From: Sporothrix humicola
Taxonomy: Eukaryota > Ascomycota > Sordariomycetes > Ophiostomatales > Ophiostomataceae
DNA: 64,000 nucleotides
Assembly: GCA_021396245.1 (NCBI GenBank)
Contig: WNYE01000005.1
Coordinates: 1 to 64,000, forward strand
Direction of reading: 5' to 3'
In this document: positions 11,564 to 25,000 of the stretch, piece after piece
How the letters are laid out: each line of letters opens with the position of its first letter
Position numbering within the stretch: the stretch's first letter is position 1
Position numbers and translations under genes: made by a program
Notes under the pieces: model-generated
The model's input: the letters and a program-made list of their open reading frames with translations, nothing else
Database searches by the model: none
What the model was told of the DNA's origin: nothing

Positions 11564-11971
11564 TATAGTTGGCACAGTCATGGCCGTTGATGGAGACATT
11601 TTTATACAGCAGTATCTAATATCAATATACCCATTTTCCTGTTCCTAGCATCCATTGTGTCGGTTATATTCATCTTCGTCGTTCTCCTACGTTGAGCCTC
11701 TTTTTAATTTGATTTTCAGAATGCTATACATCGACTATGAATCAGAAGCAGGCGTTTGTTGACTTTTCTCTTATTAAACGCAGAGGCATCTGGCTGGCCA
11801 TGCATTTTCACTTGTCAGTCACTCGGCCCGTCCCAAATATTCCCCGCTTTATTGTAATTCAAACTTTATGTTCAAATGTTTATCGACGCGGGCTCTAGAT
11901 GTTTACATTCATTTACCGCCAGCATATTTATGGTGCCGTTGCTGCCATTTTTTGCCTCGTTTACTTTTTAT

Positions 11972-12002
<31 letters not shown>

Positions 12003-14496
12003 GTCCGCAAGAAAGCTACAATAACTGTATTTTCCAATTTTTCAGACTTGGAGAATGATAGTAATAATTACCTTTGTTTTCTTTTTATCCCTATTTTTTT
12101 TCTTTTCTTTTTTTTTAAGAAGTTTCTTTTAAGAATCAACTCTTATTCGTAAAATTTTCTTCCATTATTATTGATGTAATAAGAGCGTGTATGTATCGCA
12201 GCCAATGATTGCTCAGCTACTTTTTTGTTACGACTGCAGCTAGCCGTGTCTACATTTTTGATTCATTACACATACAGTAATCCCATCAATAAATACTGCA
12301 ATTGGACTCGTGGTACCACGATATCGCATCGTGCTCAATGAATGTTTTGGGACATCCTTTTCTATTTTTATGTGTTTATTGATTGCTTCACTGTGCACCA
12401 AATTTACCCTCTCAAAACAAAAATCGTCCTACGGTTTGTTTACATTGGATAGGACAAAACACTTAATAAATTGATAGAACATTCTACTGCATCCCGCACG
12501 ACCTATTTGTTATTGCATACAACGTATTTTGCACGTTGTGATGCAATTGTATGTGACACACTGGCGTTGCTGTCGCACACAGCCGAATTGCATCAGCCAC
12601 GACTATTGTTTTCATTTGTTTATCGCTGTGTTTATTATGTCTGATATTTTATGCCATTTCTTTTATTTGCCCGGAACAGATCCGACCGTTGAACAAACGT
12701 CATCACCCTTGATCGACTTGATTGATTTGATTGACGGTTGACAGCAGTTCAGCTCGAACCGTCAAACTTAACCGTTCACACAAGCGACGCAAGGAAAGCT
12801 CAACGGCGAGATTGCAATTTGCCCTACATGCACTGTGTACAACAATCGATTCGACGGACAGCCACAGATGTGCAATCGCCATGCAAGACGGCTCGGATTT
12901 ACAGCTGGAAGGACCCTTTGCGTGTAAATTGAATTTGCTTGTCTATCGTTTAAATTGTGCGGAGAACGGGATATTAAATGGTTCTTATGAGGGAACTCGG
13001 ATTTTTTTCTTTGATTACTCGGGGCAGTGCTTGGGAGACGGCACAAGAGCGGCAGCAGGCGAAGAGGCGATCCTCTCCTCAATTGTCAATCCGTTGAGCC
13101 TCTTTGGCGGGGACGAGAATACACAGTACTGTCGCAAATGTCACGAGAATTGCCATTGCGTGCTACGAAATATGGTGAAATTGCAATGGAAAACGGATCG
13201 CGGAATCAAGTCACGTTCTTGCTCTTTCCTCTTTGTCATTTGGCTGGACTTGCAGTGCGGAGTCGTTTGCCATTTTCTGGTGCGGGTCCTTTTTATGTTT
13301 AATTTCCCATGCTTCTTCTGGTAAGGACAAGGGCCCTGGGGACAACAAGCCTAAAAACTCAAAAAGAAAAGGGATCGGCAGGGGCCCCTGTCTGTGTGTT
13401 TTGTGTACCTGCATGTTTGGCGTGTCTCTTGTGCATGGTGCCTCGCGCCTTCTTTGTTTGGCGGGCACTTGCCCCAAGTTGCCCGTCGAGCCCGTCAAAC
13501 CCGTTTTATTAGCTATTACCCCATTCGGACAGTGGAAAGTGTGGTGACAAAATGGAGAATGGGAAGGAACAACCATGAGTAGGGCAAAAAGCACGACAGT
13601 TGAGGCTCTGGTCACGATTTTGGACACAGTGGAATAATCGAGGCCAATTTCATTTCTGTCATTTTCAGTGCGCAAATTGATAGCGCTCCCCAAGAAACCC
13701 CAAGAGATTCCAAGATCTCCAAGAGGCTCCCAAGCGACAGCACAGGAATCAACCAAGAGCCCAAGACGCGCAGAGGGTTATGCCCCAAGAAAAAGCCAAG
13801 GCGCGAAAAGACGTCAAAAGTCCGCGAAAGACCACAAAAAAGAGCCTCGCTTTGCTGGGCAGTGTCCACCGGCCTGTTTCGTAGCCTGGTTTGCGAATTT
13901 TTTGACGAGATGCCCAGTCATGCCCAGTTATGCCCAGAAAAGTGCCCAGGCTCAAATGAACAATTGGAGGGACACTAGAGAACCTCCCAGGAAAATTCAG
14001 TGATATTATGAGTCTTGGCGTGGGAAGGGGGACGAAAGGAAGATGGATTCAAAGGAAGATGAAGATTCAGTCAAGATGGAGATGATGAATTAATAGTGAA
14101 AGAGAAAGTAAGTAAATAGCAGTATGAATAGTAAAAGTAAAAGTAAATCGCCGTCGTCAGTATTATGTACTCCAAACTCGTTCTCTTTTCGGTCTTTCGT
14201 CTTTCTGTGCCTGAATGCTAACAAAATATCGCAAAAGATAAAAGGAAAAGGTCAATGCAATCCTCAAACAGTCAATGATGAGAAGATGATGCGTGTAAAT
14301 GAGTAAACAAAAAAAAAGGTATATAAAAAAAGATCATCCAAAAGTAAAATTGGGTTTTCGTCCCCTGTATCTTATTATCTACAACACAAAAGAAAAAATT
14401 CTTGACACTCCAATCCTCCTTCTTTCTCCCGTCCCCATTTTCGACAGTCTACTAGCTAGCGAACTAGCAAACTATCAAACCGCACACGAAACTGCT
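11564..14496. other. AT-rich intergenic region with a poly(T) tract
   Basis: Between convergent genes. Positions 11640-12720 are distinctly AT-richer than the rest of the window. The stretch around 13680-13950 is built from short imperfect repeats (CCCAAGA, CCAAGA and TGCCCAGT units). The 197-codon frame at 12731-13324 begins at a TTG and lacks codon bias, so I do not call it. Confidence 0.45.
11974..12002. repeat. Homopolymer tract, 29 T
   Basis: An uninterrupted run of T inside an AT-rich stretch. I see no flanking target-site duplication or open frame that would mark a retroposed tail. It may be a simple slippage tract and its length is prone to assembly error. Confidence 0.85.
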
Positions 14497-15736
14497 TTAC
14501 AGCAGAATGTAGGCAGCAATCATGGCACCAGCGGCACCAAAGACGTTGGCGGCAACCTTAGCGACGCCGTTGGTGGCGACGGTCGAGGCGGAGGTGCTGG
14601 ACTGGGACTGGGTGGGGGTGCCCGAGGCGGTCTTGTTGCCAGTGCTGGAAGCGGTGGTCGAGACAAGGGTGGTGGCGGTGGTCTTGGTCTCGCTGGCCGA
14701 GGTGGTGGTGCTCTCCTTGGTCGAGGTCGAGGTGGTGGAAGCCTTGGTGGAAGTCGAGGTCTTGGTGGACGAAGTCTTGGTCGAGGTCTTGGAGGTGGTG
14801 GTCTCGGTGCTGTTGGAGTCGTCGCCGCCCTCGGTGCTGACCTTGATGCTCTCGTAGGTGCCGCTAGAGTCGCCGTAGCTGTACGACTTGGCGCCAGCAA
14901 CGCCGTTGGAGCGGTCGGTCACGGTGATGCTCTTGTAGTAAGCGATGTAGGGGGCGCCCGAGCCCTTGCCGAAGGGAGTGCGGCCACCGGCCCACTCAGC
15001 GGTACCCTCAGGCTGGGTCGATGCACCGGCGTCCCAGGTGCCCAGCTTGATCTGCATGGGGGTCTGGGGGTAGTTCTTGCCACCGGCGGCCGAGGCGGCG
15101 GTCAGGGTGCGCACAACAGTGCCGTCAATGGACCAGGTCAGAGCCTCGGGGGTCCAGTCCAGAGTGTAAGTGTGGAACTCGGTCTGGGGGCTGCTGACCG
15201 GCGAGTAGCCGCCACGGTCGTAGGTCGTGGTGTCGCCCTTGGAGAAGTAGTTGGTCTGGACCTGGGCGGTGTCGCCGCCGAGCCACTCCCAGTCGATCTC
15301 GTCCAGGTCGTCGGACTGCAGGACGAACGAGGTGACGATACCAGTGCCGGGGGCGACCTGGATGACGGCCTCAACGGTACCGAAGAACAGGTACTTGGTG
15401 GAGGTGATGGTGGGGGCGTTGGTCTCAGCAGCGATGGTGAAAGCAGCACCCTTGGCGCCGTCGTAGTTCAGGGTGGTGCCGTCGGCGAGGGTGAAGTACT
15501 CGCTGGCGCCCTTGGTGAAGTCGATGTTGACGGTGCCGCCGAAAGCCGGGTCAGCGGGGCACTCTGTTTCTTGGTTAGCAACTGATCGATACAGATATAT
15601 GCAACATGTTCAAATGGGAGCGAGGGAGGGACGTACTCTGGCCCTTGACGGGGTTGCACAGAGACGAGGTCTGGGCAGAGGCCAGGCTGGCCGAGAGCAG
15701 CATGACCGCGGAGGTCGAGATGAGCTTGGAAAGCAT
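14497..15736 (-). CDS. GPI-anchored GH16 chitin-glucan transglycosylase (Crh1/Utr2 type)
   Basis: Two exons, complement(join(14497..15563,15637..15736)), give 388 residues. The 73-nt intron has GTACGT, a GCTAAC branch and ACAG, and restores KGQ-KCPADPAFGG. Residues 1-22 are a signal peptide ending ASA. The GH16 catalytic motif is DEIDWEW at 121-127, with Glu122 as expected nucleophile and Glu126 as acid/base. The Cys pair of the Crh subfamily (CNPVKGQKC) is present near the N-terminus. After about residue 270 there is a long Ser/Thr-rich region, then a hydrophobic C-terminus (AANVFGAAGAMIAAYILL) preceded by small residues, as needed for GPI attachment. Crh enzymes join chitin to beta-glucan in the wall; this role is from the family. 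Third-position GC is extreme, which creates long false frames on the other strand. Confidence 0.92.
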
Positions 15737-15948
15737 TTTGACTGGTGTTGTTGTGGTTGTAGATATTAAAGCTCGGCGAGCATAAGATAAACGAGAGTCG
15801 GGAAGGGTAAAAGGTCGAGTTTATAAAAACACAAAAAAAAAGAAAAGCAAAATATTAGGATACAAGCGAGTGTATGTATGTCGAACGAGTGACTGAGAAG
15901 AAGAAAGAAAAAGAGGCTGATGGAAATAGGAAAATATCCAAAAGAGTA

Positions 15949-16040
15949 AGAAAGATGATGAGGAGAGAGAGAAAAAAAAAGAGAGGAAGAAAAGAAGAAG
16001 AGGGAAGGGGGAGAAGAAGAAGAAAAGGAAAAGAGAAGGA
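15949..16040 (-). promoter_or_regulatory. Pyrimidine tract upstream of the GH16 gene
   Basis: On the coding strand of the GH16 gene this is a nearly unbroken CT tract about 210-300 bp before the start codon. CT-rich blocks of this type are common in fungal core promoters. A transcription start has not been mapped. Confidence 0.4.
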
Positions 16041-19000
16041 CTGGGGCTGTGAGGAATGTGGAGGATGGGTAGGAATTTATTAGGATCTGGCACGGCCCCC
16101 ATCCACTTTTCCCTTATTTTAGGGGGCTTGTTGCCTTTCGACAGGTCGAGAAAGAGGCAAATGGAGTGACCAACAAAAGGAGAAAGAGCCTTTGAGCCTT
16201 TGCACCTTTGAGAGCTTCGAGCCTTCCTCATCTCGTCAGTTCGGCAAGGAGACTCCACCCGCTGCAGGTTGCAAGGCCCCAAAACCTACCCAAACCTAAA
16301 GAAAACCCACCATCACGAGAAAACGAGAAACACGCAGGCGCGACTGGAGGTGACCCCCCTTCTTTCCGTGTCTTTCCAGGAGCCAGGAGGCAGGAGTTAC
16401 GAGAGGGAAACAGCAGGTACGAGGTACCGCGCCCCACACCCCTGCCCAGCCAAGGCAGGAATGGGGCGCATCTTACGAGCAACGGGGGCCGACTAGCGTG
16501 GTAGCGTACCTCGAATCTCGACGGCGTGTGGACGGCAAGAGCGCCCGAGAGAAGGAGGGACTTAGGGAGTAGACAAAACAGGTGCAAAGAGAGGCCGAAC
16601 AGGTTGAAAGAGTCAAAAGGGAAGGCGCATTCGACCCAACAGGCATATTGGCATAGCGGCAGGTGAGGATGTGTTTGTTGCACGGCAGGATATGCTGATG
16701 TCTGCCGGTTGTGTTGTGCGACAACTCTTTGATTCGTTGCGGCGTATATTCTTTGATTTCTTTTGGGCTGTTGGTATTTTGGGTATTTGCATCAGCTTTG
16801 GCTCTTTGTTGCCTTGACCCTATTTCCCCTGTTGCTTTGTCGCGGTCCAGAGCTCTTTGCTGCGCCGCGGCTGCCGAGTACGGTTGGCCTCACGAAAGGA
16901 AAGAGCGAAGCACACATAAGTCATGAAAGCGCATATTCCATACGCAATAGGCAGGGGCGTGAACATGTCCCTTGTGCGAGTGTGACTCCTGTCCATCGTG
17001 CATCAAGCAGCCTATGCCCGATTTACGAGGGCTGCTTGGTCACTGGAACACAGGGACACAAAGAGACACAGAAAAGATGCGACGGTTGACAGCCCTCTAT
17101 TTTGACAGCGAGTAAATTGAGGAGTTGCAGGTGCGGCTGTAGGGCCATGGTCACAAAGCACAAAAAAAAAAACACAAAAAAGCAGGCACAAGGAGGGGAA
17201 ACGTTGTTTTGGAATCTCTTTACTGGATTATCTTCCTTTTTCCAGTGCTATTTTGGCCGGTCGAGCCCAGCGGCGAGGCCAGCCCAGGCTCGGCAGGAGC
17301 GATTGGAATGGATCGTCGCCATGGCAAAAAAGGGCAAGAGGAAAAACACGCGTGAGATCTGGTGGGATGAAGAACTGTGAGGAGACACGGGGAGACGGGC
17401 AGGCGCGATGATGTAACCTGTCCATATTTGTGTCCAGTCCGTGACAGGTTTGGGGCATTTGTGCCCATTATTCTTCCAGGTCTTTCCCTCCCGACTGTGA
17501 CGCATCGAGAAGTTTGTCAACTTTCACCTTCACTTTTGCCTCTGATTTTCTCGACTGCTGAACCGCAAGTAACGTCGCCGGCCGTCGGTGAGGCCACCAC
17601 CACCTGTCTGGATCACGAGGACGAGGCGAAATTTCCGTGGTGCGGGTTGCTAATAATACCCTGCAGGCCCTGCAGGACGAAGGAAATCGAGGAAATCTCC
17701 CGTATTTGAGTAGCTCCAGCGCCGATCATTTATGTGATTTTGAGTGCAAAACCGAGTGAAAAACCAGGTACGCGAATGAAAAGCGCGAAAACGGCAAGGC
17801 CGCCTGCTACGGGTTGTTTTCTGTGGGTGGTCTGTTGCAGGCGATTTTCAGGCACTGCCCCGTTTTGGCTGGGCCCTTTAACCCTTTGAACGGCTGCCAG
17901 GTGACAGACGGCTCAACAGCGAGCCGAGGTGGTGTTCTGTCAGGTTTTTGGTTCAGGGCGAGCCGCTTCAGAGGGCCCCAAAAGTCCCCTAAAATGCCCT
18001 AAAGTATTCTAGGGGTCTCCTCTCTCGACGGCGTCAAAACAGCGCCTCAGCGCCAAAATGGCGTCCTGTTGGTCGATTGGCTGGTGGTGAAAAAAGGAGA
18101 AAAATACGACAGGAACAGCATGAGTAAAAACATGATCGAAAAGCCGCATTGTGCGTGGATTTGACCACTTTGACCACTTGGATCATTCACGAAAGCCAAG
18201 CTTTTTCAACCCACCATTTCCCACATATTTTGTCGTCCTTGAGACGTGTGTTTGTAATGTCAAAAAGTACCCAATACTTGATATTTGTGTGTTTTTGTTT
18301 TTATGGGAGAGAATGAATGCGCTGAAGGGACAGAGGGATACAGCACAAATTTGAGTTTTGAGCGCAAACCCCACTGTAAAAGAAGCATACTATGCATATA
18401 TTACTAGGGACAGCCTGGTATGCACAGCGCCCTCGTTACAGGGGTGCAAGCATAAAAAAGGCGGCAAAGGTAAAAAGAAGCATATTTTGGTTGTTTGGGG
18501 AGAGTTTGTACCCAGTACTTTCACCAGCAAAGCATGCAAGCCCCCCTTCAGGGGTGCGGATCCATATCCACGGACGCTATGGCCCAACATGGCCTAGGCG
18601 CGTCGGCGCAAACGGCTGTGACGGGGGTATTGGTTGGCTTTGGGCTCTTTTGATTCAATGGATGATTCTCAGAATACGAGGGGGGAAAACGAGCGCGTTT
18701 CTATTTATTCGTCATTCGAAAATGAGAGCCTCGTTTTTGTGATATTTTCAAGACACTTTGTGCTTGGATGCGCCGTACCGCGCGAGGCTTTGATCTGATG
18801 CGAATTAATACTTATAGTAAAGGAACTTAAGATCTGTCGTGTCAAGATGGGATTGAAAAGGATGAACCGGGAAATGGTTTGTTGGTAATTACGAGTGACA
18901 AGACTTTTTCAAAGGATGGGAATTGGATCAAGAGTCCTTGGCCTTGGCCCAATTTGGCCAATTATGGCTCTTATGCGCAGGCTGGGAATGCTTGCCTTGA

Positions 19001-19057
19001 AGGATTCATAAGGGCCTTTACAAATTATCGAGTACTCCATACGACGTACAATGTACT

Positions 19058-19075
19058 ATATTTTGTACAAAATAT
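19058..19075. repeat. Perfect 18-bp palindrome
   Basis: ATATTTTGTACAAAATAT reads identically on both strands, centred on GTAC. It lies in a locally AT-rich part of the gene-poor interval, next to further GTAC-containing words (GTACAATGTAC just upstream). Confidence 0.85.
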
Positions 19076-22000
19076 CTCGATTATCAACGACACCGACCGT
19101 TGGCTTTTCATCCCTTCGTATGGGAACACGGCAGACGGTAGGCGACAGGAGGCCCACGCCAGGTGACAAACTCCATATTAAATGCACGTCGTAAGGCAAA
19201 GTGACATATGGCGTACGAGGTGCAACATGCAGGGTGAAAGACAAAAGAGTGACAAAGGCGTGACCGTTGACTGGTGGTGACTTGCTCGGTAGAGTGATGA
19301 CCGGCGGTGACGCTGTCGGTGAGGTCGATCGCTATTGTGCTCATATGAGGTCGATGTGCCATTTTGTTTTGTCTTGCATCTGCGTGTGTTTTGTCGTTGA
19401 TTTGTCGCTCTGTCGTCAATTGTCTTGTCCTGTCTCTCAGTCTCGGCGCTCCAATTTCCCATCAACGCTCGGCGCCAATTTTCTCCTCAAAGGCCAGAAA
19501 AGCAAGGGAGAAGAAACAGAAGAGCCCCTGGTTTTTTGGTCGTTTTGTCTCGGCGCGGCGCTAAACCCAGAGCAGGAAAATGGAAACATTTCGAACGGCC
19601 CAGTCGAGCCAACCAGGTTTGAGAATTTGGGACTAAAGAGACTCGATTTTGGGGTTTGAGAAGCCCGAGTCAATATCAACAACAAAAGGGAGAGACTGCC
19701 GGACAGGGAAAGCCAAAAAGGAAAAGATGAGAAACACACAAACACACACAAAATGCGAAACAAGCACTGCCTGTTTGCTTTGTTTTGACGCCTCTCGACT
19801 GAGTTCGGATGCCTCTGCAGTTCAACCAGTCACCGTTCTTCTCTGTTCCTCTTCCCAACCACACAGACACACACAGTGGCAGTGGAAACATACAAACCCA
19901 TTCGAATCAAGATCCCCTAAAACGGAGAAGCCACACACGGGGCTGCCTTCATCTCTTGGCAGTTTCTCTGCCCTGCGTGGAAAAGGGAAAACCCAGATCC
20001 AATGTCGCTTTGGGGCTTGTTCTGCATGTCTGCATGCGCGCGGGCGTGCTATGGCCACCCCCTAATTTCCTGAACGGGATAGCTCTGCGGAAGTTTTAAT
20101 TGGCCATCTCGGTCTTGGGATTTGGAGGGGGGAGACTTTTCATCTTTCGAATTTCGAGCGCTAAAAGGCTGCAGGCCTGCAGGGCCTACAGGCTCTACAT
20201 GTTGCAGCATGGGAAGAAGGACAGTTGCAAAAGGAGCAAGGAGCCTGACGGCCTCTGACGGCGGCACTCCCGCAGGAAGTGCAGGAAGAGTGCAGTCATC
20301 TTAGCAGTGCAGCTCGTAACTTGTGGTACTTTTGGTGCTGGGTCTGCTTCGCTGGCCGCTGTCAAATGTCTTCCCTTGTTTTGAAACAAAGGGGTTCAAC
20401 AATAAGGCCGAGGAGGCAAGGAGCCTGGAATACAACAGCAACGGCGAGTCGGCCTCCTGTCCTGAATAGGGCACCGAACGGAGATGCCCTGTGAAATGCT
20501 TTCAAATGCTTGCCGACATGTCTCCTAGACCCTGGAGACTTCCGTCAACATCGCCGGATTGCCAAGTGAAAGATAGGAGAGTCTCCAGCAATCCACTGAA
20601 GGCATATCCCGACCGTCTTGGCGGGATGATTTCAAACAGGAGGCAGGAGGCAGGAGACGGAGGCAAACAGGGCAAAGAAAGAATGGGGATAGAATAGGGG
20701 AGGATGGAGGAGAGACTCTCGAAAGATCCAGAAAAGACGTCAGCAACGCACTGGCGGGATCTGACTGGCTGGACCCAATGTTTAGAGTTTTGGGGTCTTT
20801 TTGTGGTGTTGTGGTGTTGTGGAGGGCGTGATTTTCGAGATTTCAATGTTGACGGGTGCTGTTGGACAGGAGACAGGGGACTTTTGTTCTGTTCTGTGAC
20901 GCGCTAGAACGTCGAAAGTTGAACCCAGCGGAAAGCGGCCGAGAGACACAGAACCACAGAGACACGGCTGACGGGACGATTGACAAGGCCGACAAGGCAA
21001 GGGAGCCTGAGCTCAAGGTCTCAAAGTCGGAGGCTCAGAGGGCTGGATGCATCGAGTGCATAAAAGACCAGCAAAAAAGACAGCGGTTGGGCGGTGGCGG
21101 TGCGGCTGTGTGCAGAAACCTAGTATCGCCGTGGCGAATCAGAGGGTAGAGATGGGCGAAGATCAAGAAGATCGATAACCAAACAGACAGAGTTCAAGGT
21201 GATGCATGACGGAACAAAAAGGCCAACAGACATCGCCAGCGTCTAAAGGGCAGGCCGGAAGGCAGGATGCTGTCAGAAAGAGGAAATGGCGGGAAAGACA
21301 CAGAGAAAAGGCAGAAAGCGGATGGCAACGTTGCCCTCTTGAAAAATTCTAGGTTCGTATGGCTCTTCCCTCTACGGCTGAAGTCGGTGGCTGAACCCAT
21401 GGCTGGCTAGGGAAGGTGCAACAATGAATTACAACCAGAGGAAAAAAATCAAAGGGAAACAGCGACAGCGATATTGCCCGAATAGGAAGTGGACGAAGTC
21501 GTTCTCGAACGAGGTCGAAAGCCTCTGTCTGCGAGCAGGAGCCGACTCGAAAAGGAAAGAGGAAAACAAAAAAACGGCATGAGCGCCACCAATTACGACA
21601 GACGAGGGAAAGCGCCACAGACGAGAGACATATTCACAAATACTGTGTATCGTACTCGTACACTAGAAGGATGGAAAGGGCAATGGAAGGAGACAAAAAG
21701 ATGACAAAAAGACAAAGGAGGCAACAACGAGAGGGCAAGAGCAATCCACGTGCAGCACACGCAACGTGCATGCCAAATGGCGTCGCATGACAAGAGCGGC
21801 GACGTATTACGAGGTGGGATGTCTCGATTGACAGCAGGTGCACACGAATACACGAACACGAGGTGAGAACTCGAGCTTCTTCTTCCTTCGTCTTCTTCGC
21901 TGCATTCTTTTTACATACTGTTCACTATTGATGAGAAAGCGGCCGACACCATCTGTTTTAGCCCGGCACCAACAGCTGCAGAATGGACGCCAAAAATGCA

Positions 22001-25000
22001 GCTGAAAAACTACGATCTCAAAGTGTGACCCCAAAATGCACCGTCAAAACCGCACTAAAAGATGCACCAAAAACGCACCAAAGAATCCGCCACTCTAAAT
22101 ATAGGACCCGGAACTACCGCTTGTCGGCCGTCTAGGCCCTCTTTTTTTCTTTGGAAGGCCGGCACTCTTCGACTTTGGGCTTCTTTGGGGTTTGGCGACC
22201 ACGTTTGGTCTTCACCTTCTTAGCCATTTTCACAACTTTTGTCTTTGTCTCTCTGAGCCTTTTCTTTTTCTGCCGTCTTGGCTGTCTATTCTCGTCTCTT
22301 TGTCTTTGCTCTTCTCCCACCGTATGACGTTGAGCCGCCGGAAGCGACCGCAAGGGTCCATATGGCCACTTTTGACTTCAAAAGTGGTCCAAAGAAGGAC
22401 CCTGCTCAAAGAAAGATCCCGTCTTTTTGAAGATCGTCGCCACGTCATAGGGCAGAGTTACCTGATGAGTAAAGAAAATACTCTGCGTGAGAACGAAAGA
22501 GGCCGAAAGGATTGTTTGGCGGCTGGTTGCTGGGTGGCTTTTCTGCTGACATACATCTGCATCCAGACATCTGCAGACAGATGCATACATATGCATTTAG
22601 CTGCATAAAGATGGCAGGTAGTGGACGGCAATGGCCAGCCATCGCCCGAATTCTGCCTTTGAGCTGGCAATGCTACATCGCGTTTGCATGAAAGGAAGAA
22701 GACGAGAGGTTGGGCGGGGGGGGGGGTTGTCAAGAAGACAGACTGCGGCTCTGCTGACAAAAATAGATGGGCAAGCAAGGGAAGACAGAAAGAGTGGGAG
22801 AAGACTGACAAGAGGTTGGTATCCTGTCGTTCATGCAACGGCAAAGTTAACATCGTTGGCAGCATTGGCAGGAGCTCGCAGAAAAGCAAACACGCAAACT
22901 CAAGTGGACGTCCGCGCATCACCAGTCGGCTCGGTGCACGTGTTGCTGTGGGTTGCCTGTTGTTCATGCTACCCACGTCGACTAACCTTCGTCCCAAGTG
23001 CCGAGCTGTCGTGTAGCCTGATCATAGCAAGTGCTACACTCTATGTGCTTGAGTGACGCGGCGATATACGACCATACGAGTCATTCTCATGTATCGTCGG
23101 GCCCGTGAGTCAACAATCTCATTTGGCGAACCGCCGGAAGACGGATCTGGCATGCTTCGTTGTCACCAAGGATGCTCAAGACATCACCTCTTTTGGCCTG
23201 TTTGTTTCCCATCTCTGTTTCCTGATTTGGCCATCCGGACCTGCAAACCGCTTGACCTACCATTTCCTCGTATTTCCCGTTGCTGAAACAAGGTGTTCTG
23301 CACGTTTGGCTGTGCACACGGAAAACGGCACACGGGCCTTTCCCGACACGAGCTAGGAAAACACTGGCACCAAGCAAGGAGAGTGCTAACACGAGATCCA
23401 GATACGGGAGGTGGAAGATGGAATGTTCGGCAGATCTCCCCATGCCGTCCAAGACCAAGAATCGGGACGAAGACGGCCCCGCAACGCCGATTATATCCAC
23501 TTCATCGGTCTCTTGCTCGGGTATCTGCGCTGCCAAGCATATCGCCAAGCTCGGGCCAAGCCGGGTTGCCAAGCCGGAGTGTCCGTCTTACGTCTTCGGG
23601 CCTCTGTCTGACGCCACGACGTCGTCAGCGATCGCCAGCCGACGACAAAATCTCGACCTGTCAAAAATTTGATGGGAAAATTTTTATTCTACGACATGTC
23701 CGTCTAGTTGGGCCGGCTCTTTGCGCATCACCTGCTAGTAGCTGTTATTGTGATTCTGTTGCTGGACGGTGCAAACATGGAGTTCGGCCGCAGGGGCAGT
23801 ATGTTGACGGCCGTGTTGGCATTGGCTCTTTTTGCTGTCACCTCGGACATTGGAGGATCGTCTCAAGATTCGGAAGATCTCAATATTCGAAAGAGCTGTT
23901 GCTGCGGTCAATGAGGGCACAAATGCAGTACTTTCTGCGTTTTCTTGCTGCTATTAATGACTGTCTTTCGGGCAACACTTGCGGTCAGTGCATGTGCTCG
24001 TGCTTGTATTGGGGTTGCACATGGACCTGGATTTGTGTAATGTCCTGCTCAGCGACGAAGGGGCTCGTCTTGCGAGGGAAAACCCGCAGTGCCGGACGAG
24101 TTCGGGATCTGCCGTACAACCACACCGCCGCATTATCACCAACCAGCAAGGCCGGGCACGACCACGGGCCTTGCTCGAGACGAAAAGGGAACCAAAGTGA
24201 TATCTCGTCTTGCTCGGCTGTGACGCGCCGCAAGATACATGTGTTATCCGAGGATAGTTCAAGGATTGAACCGGTTTCTGGCGAGACTGTTTGCCCGTAC
24301 CTGAATTCGTTGCTCTGGAACTCGACGGCCTTTTCTGCGGAGGAGGGCGGAAATGTATATGTTCGGCTCCGGATTTCTTGGCCGTATCTCCATGCGCCGT
24401 AATCGTGTGTCCTCAAACGGCTTGTCCACTACTGGGAGACAAAGGGAAATTCAGAAGGATGCGGTTCTTCAGCATCTCCGGCGGACATGCATGTCCGCTT
24501 TCTCGATCCTCTGATGCGACTGTGACCCTGAGACCCCGAACCTGGGCCCCTGACTAACTGGCTCAGGCATTCGGTCAAGTTTTTCGTCAAGATCTTCGAT
24601 GAATCTTCCGTGAAAATATCTCATCAAAAATTATCGTCGAGTTTTCCAATCCCTCGCCTGGATTTATCTTCCCAATCTTCTCACCGTCTCCAGTCCCCCG
24701 GCTTTTGGCCGTTGATCTCCAGTCTTCGTTTCCATCTCATGCCTTATGCCCCATTTCTTCCCCGCTGCTGCCCCATGGCGTTTCATTTCTCCCCTGTGCT
24801 TCTTACCTTCTTGCGGAGTCGTCGCCATTCACGCCTTTTCTAATCTTCCGTAATCTGCCGAGCTTTCTACTCCGCAGTTTTTGGCTTGTGCATGCGGAGC
24901 ACGGACTGCTTGCATTGGAAATCCGAAGCCTCGTCAGGCCAAGATTCTGACACACCGTAAGATCTGGTAGATGGAAGAGGCCGTAATGGTCGCAGTAGCC

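Noticed and set aside
12731..13324. 197-codon frame
   Set aside because: Begins with TTG, has no codon bias and no recognisable domain, and lies in low-complexity intergenic DNA.
14299..15585. 428-codon Gly/Ala-rich frame on the plus strand
   Set aside because: It is the antisense shadow of the GH16 gene; its Gly-rich repeats mirror the Ser/Thr-rich tail codons and it has no domain.
22132..22353. 73-codon Lys/Arg-rich minus-strand frame
   Set aside because: Low-complexity purine-rich DNA gives Lys/Arg codons by composition; no conserved feature.
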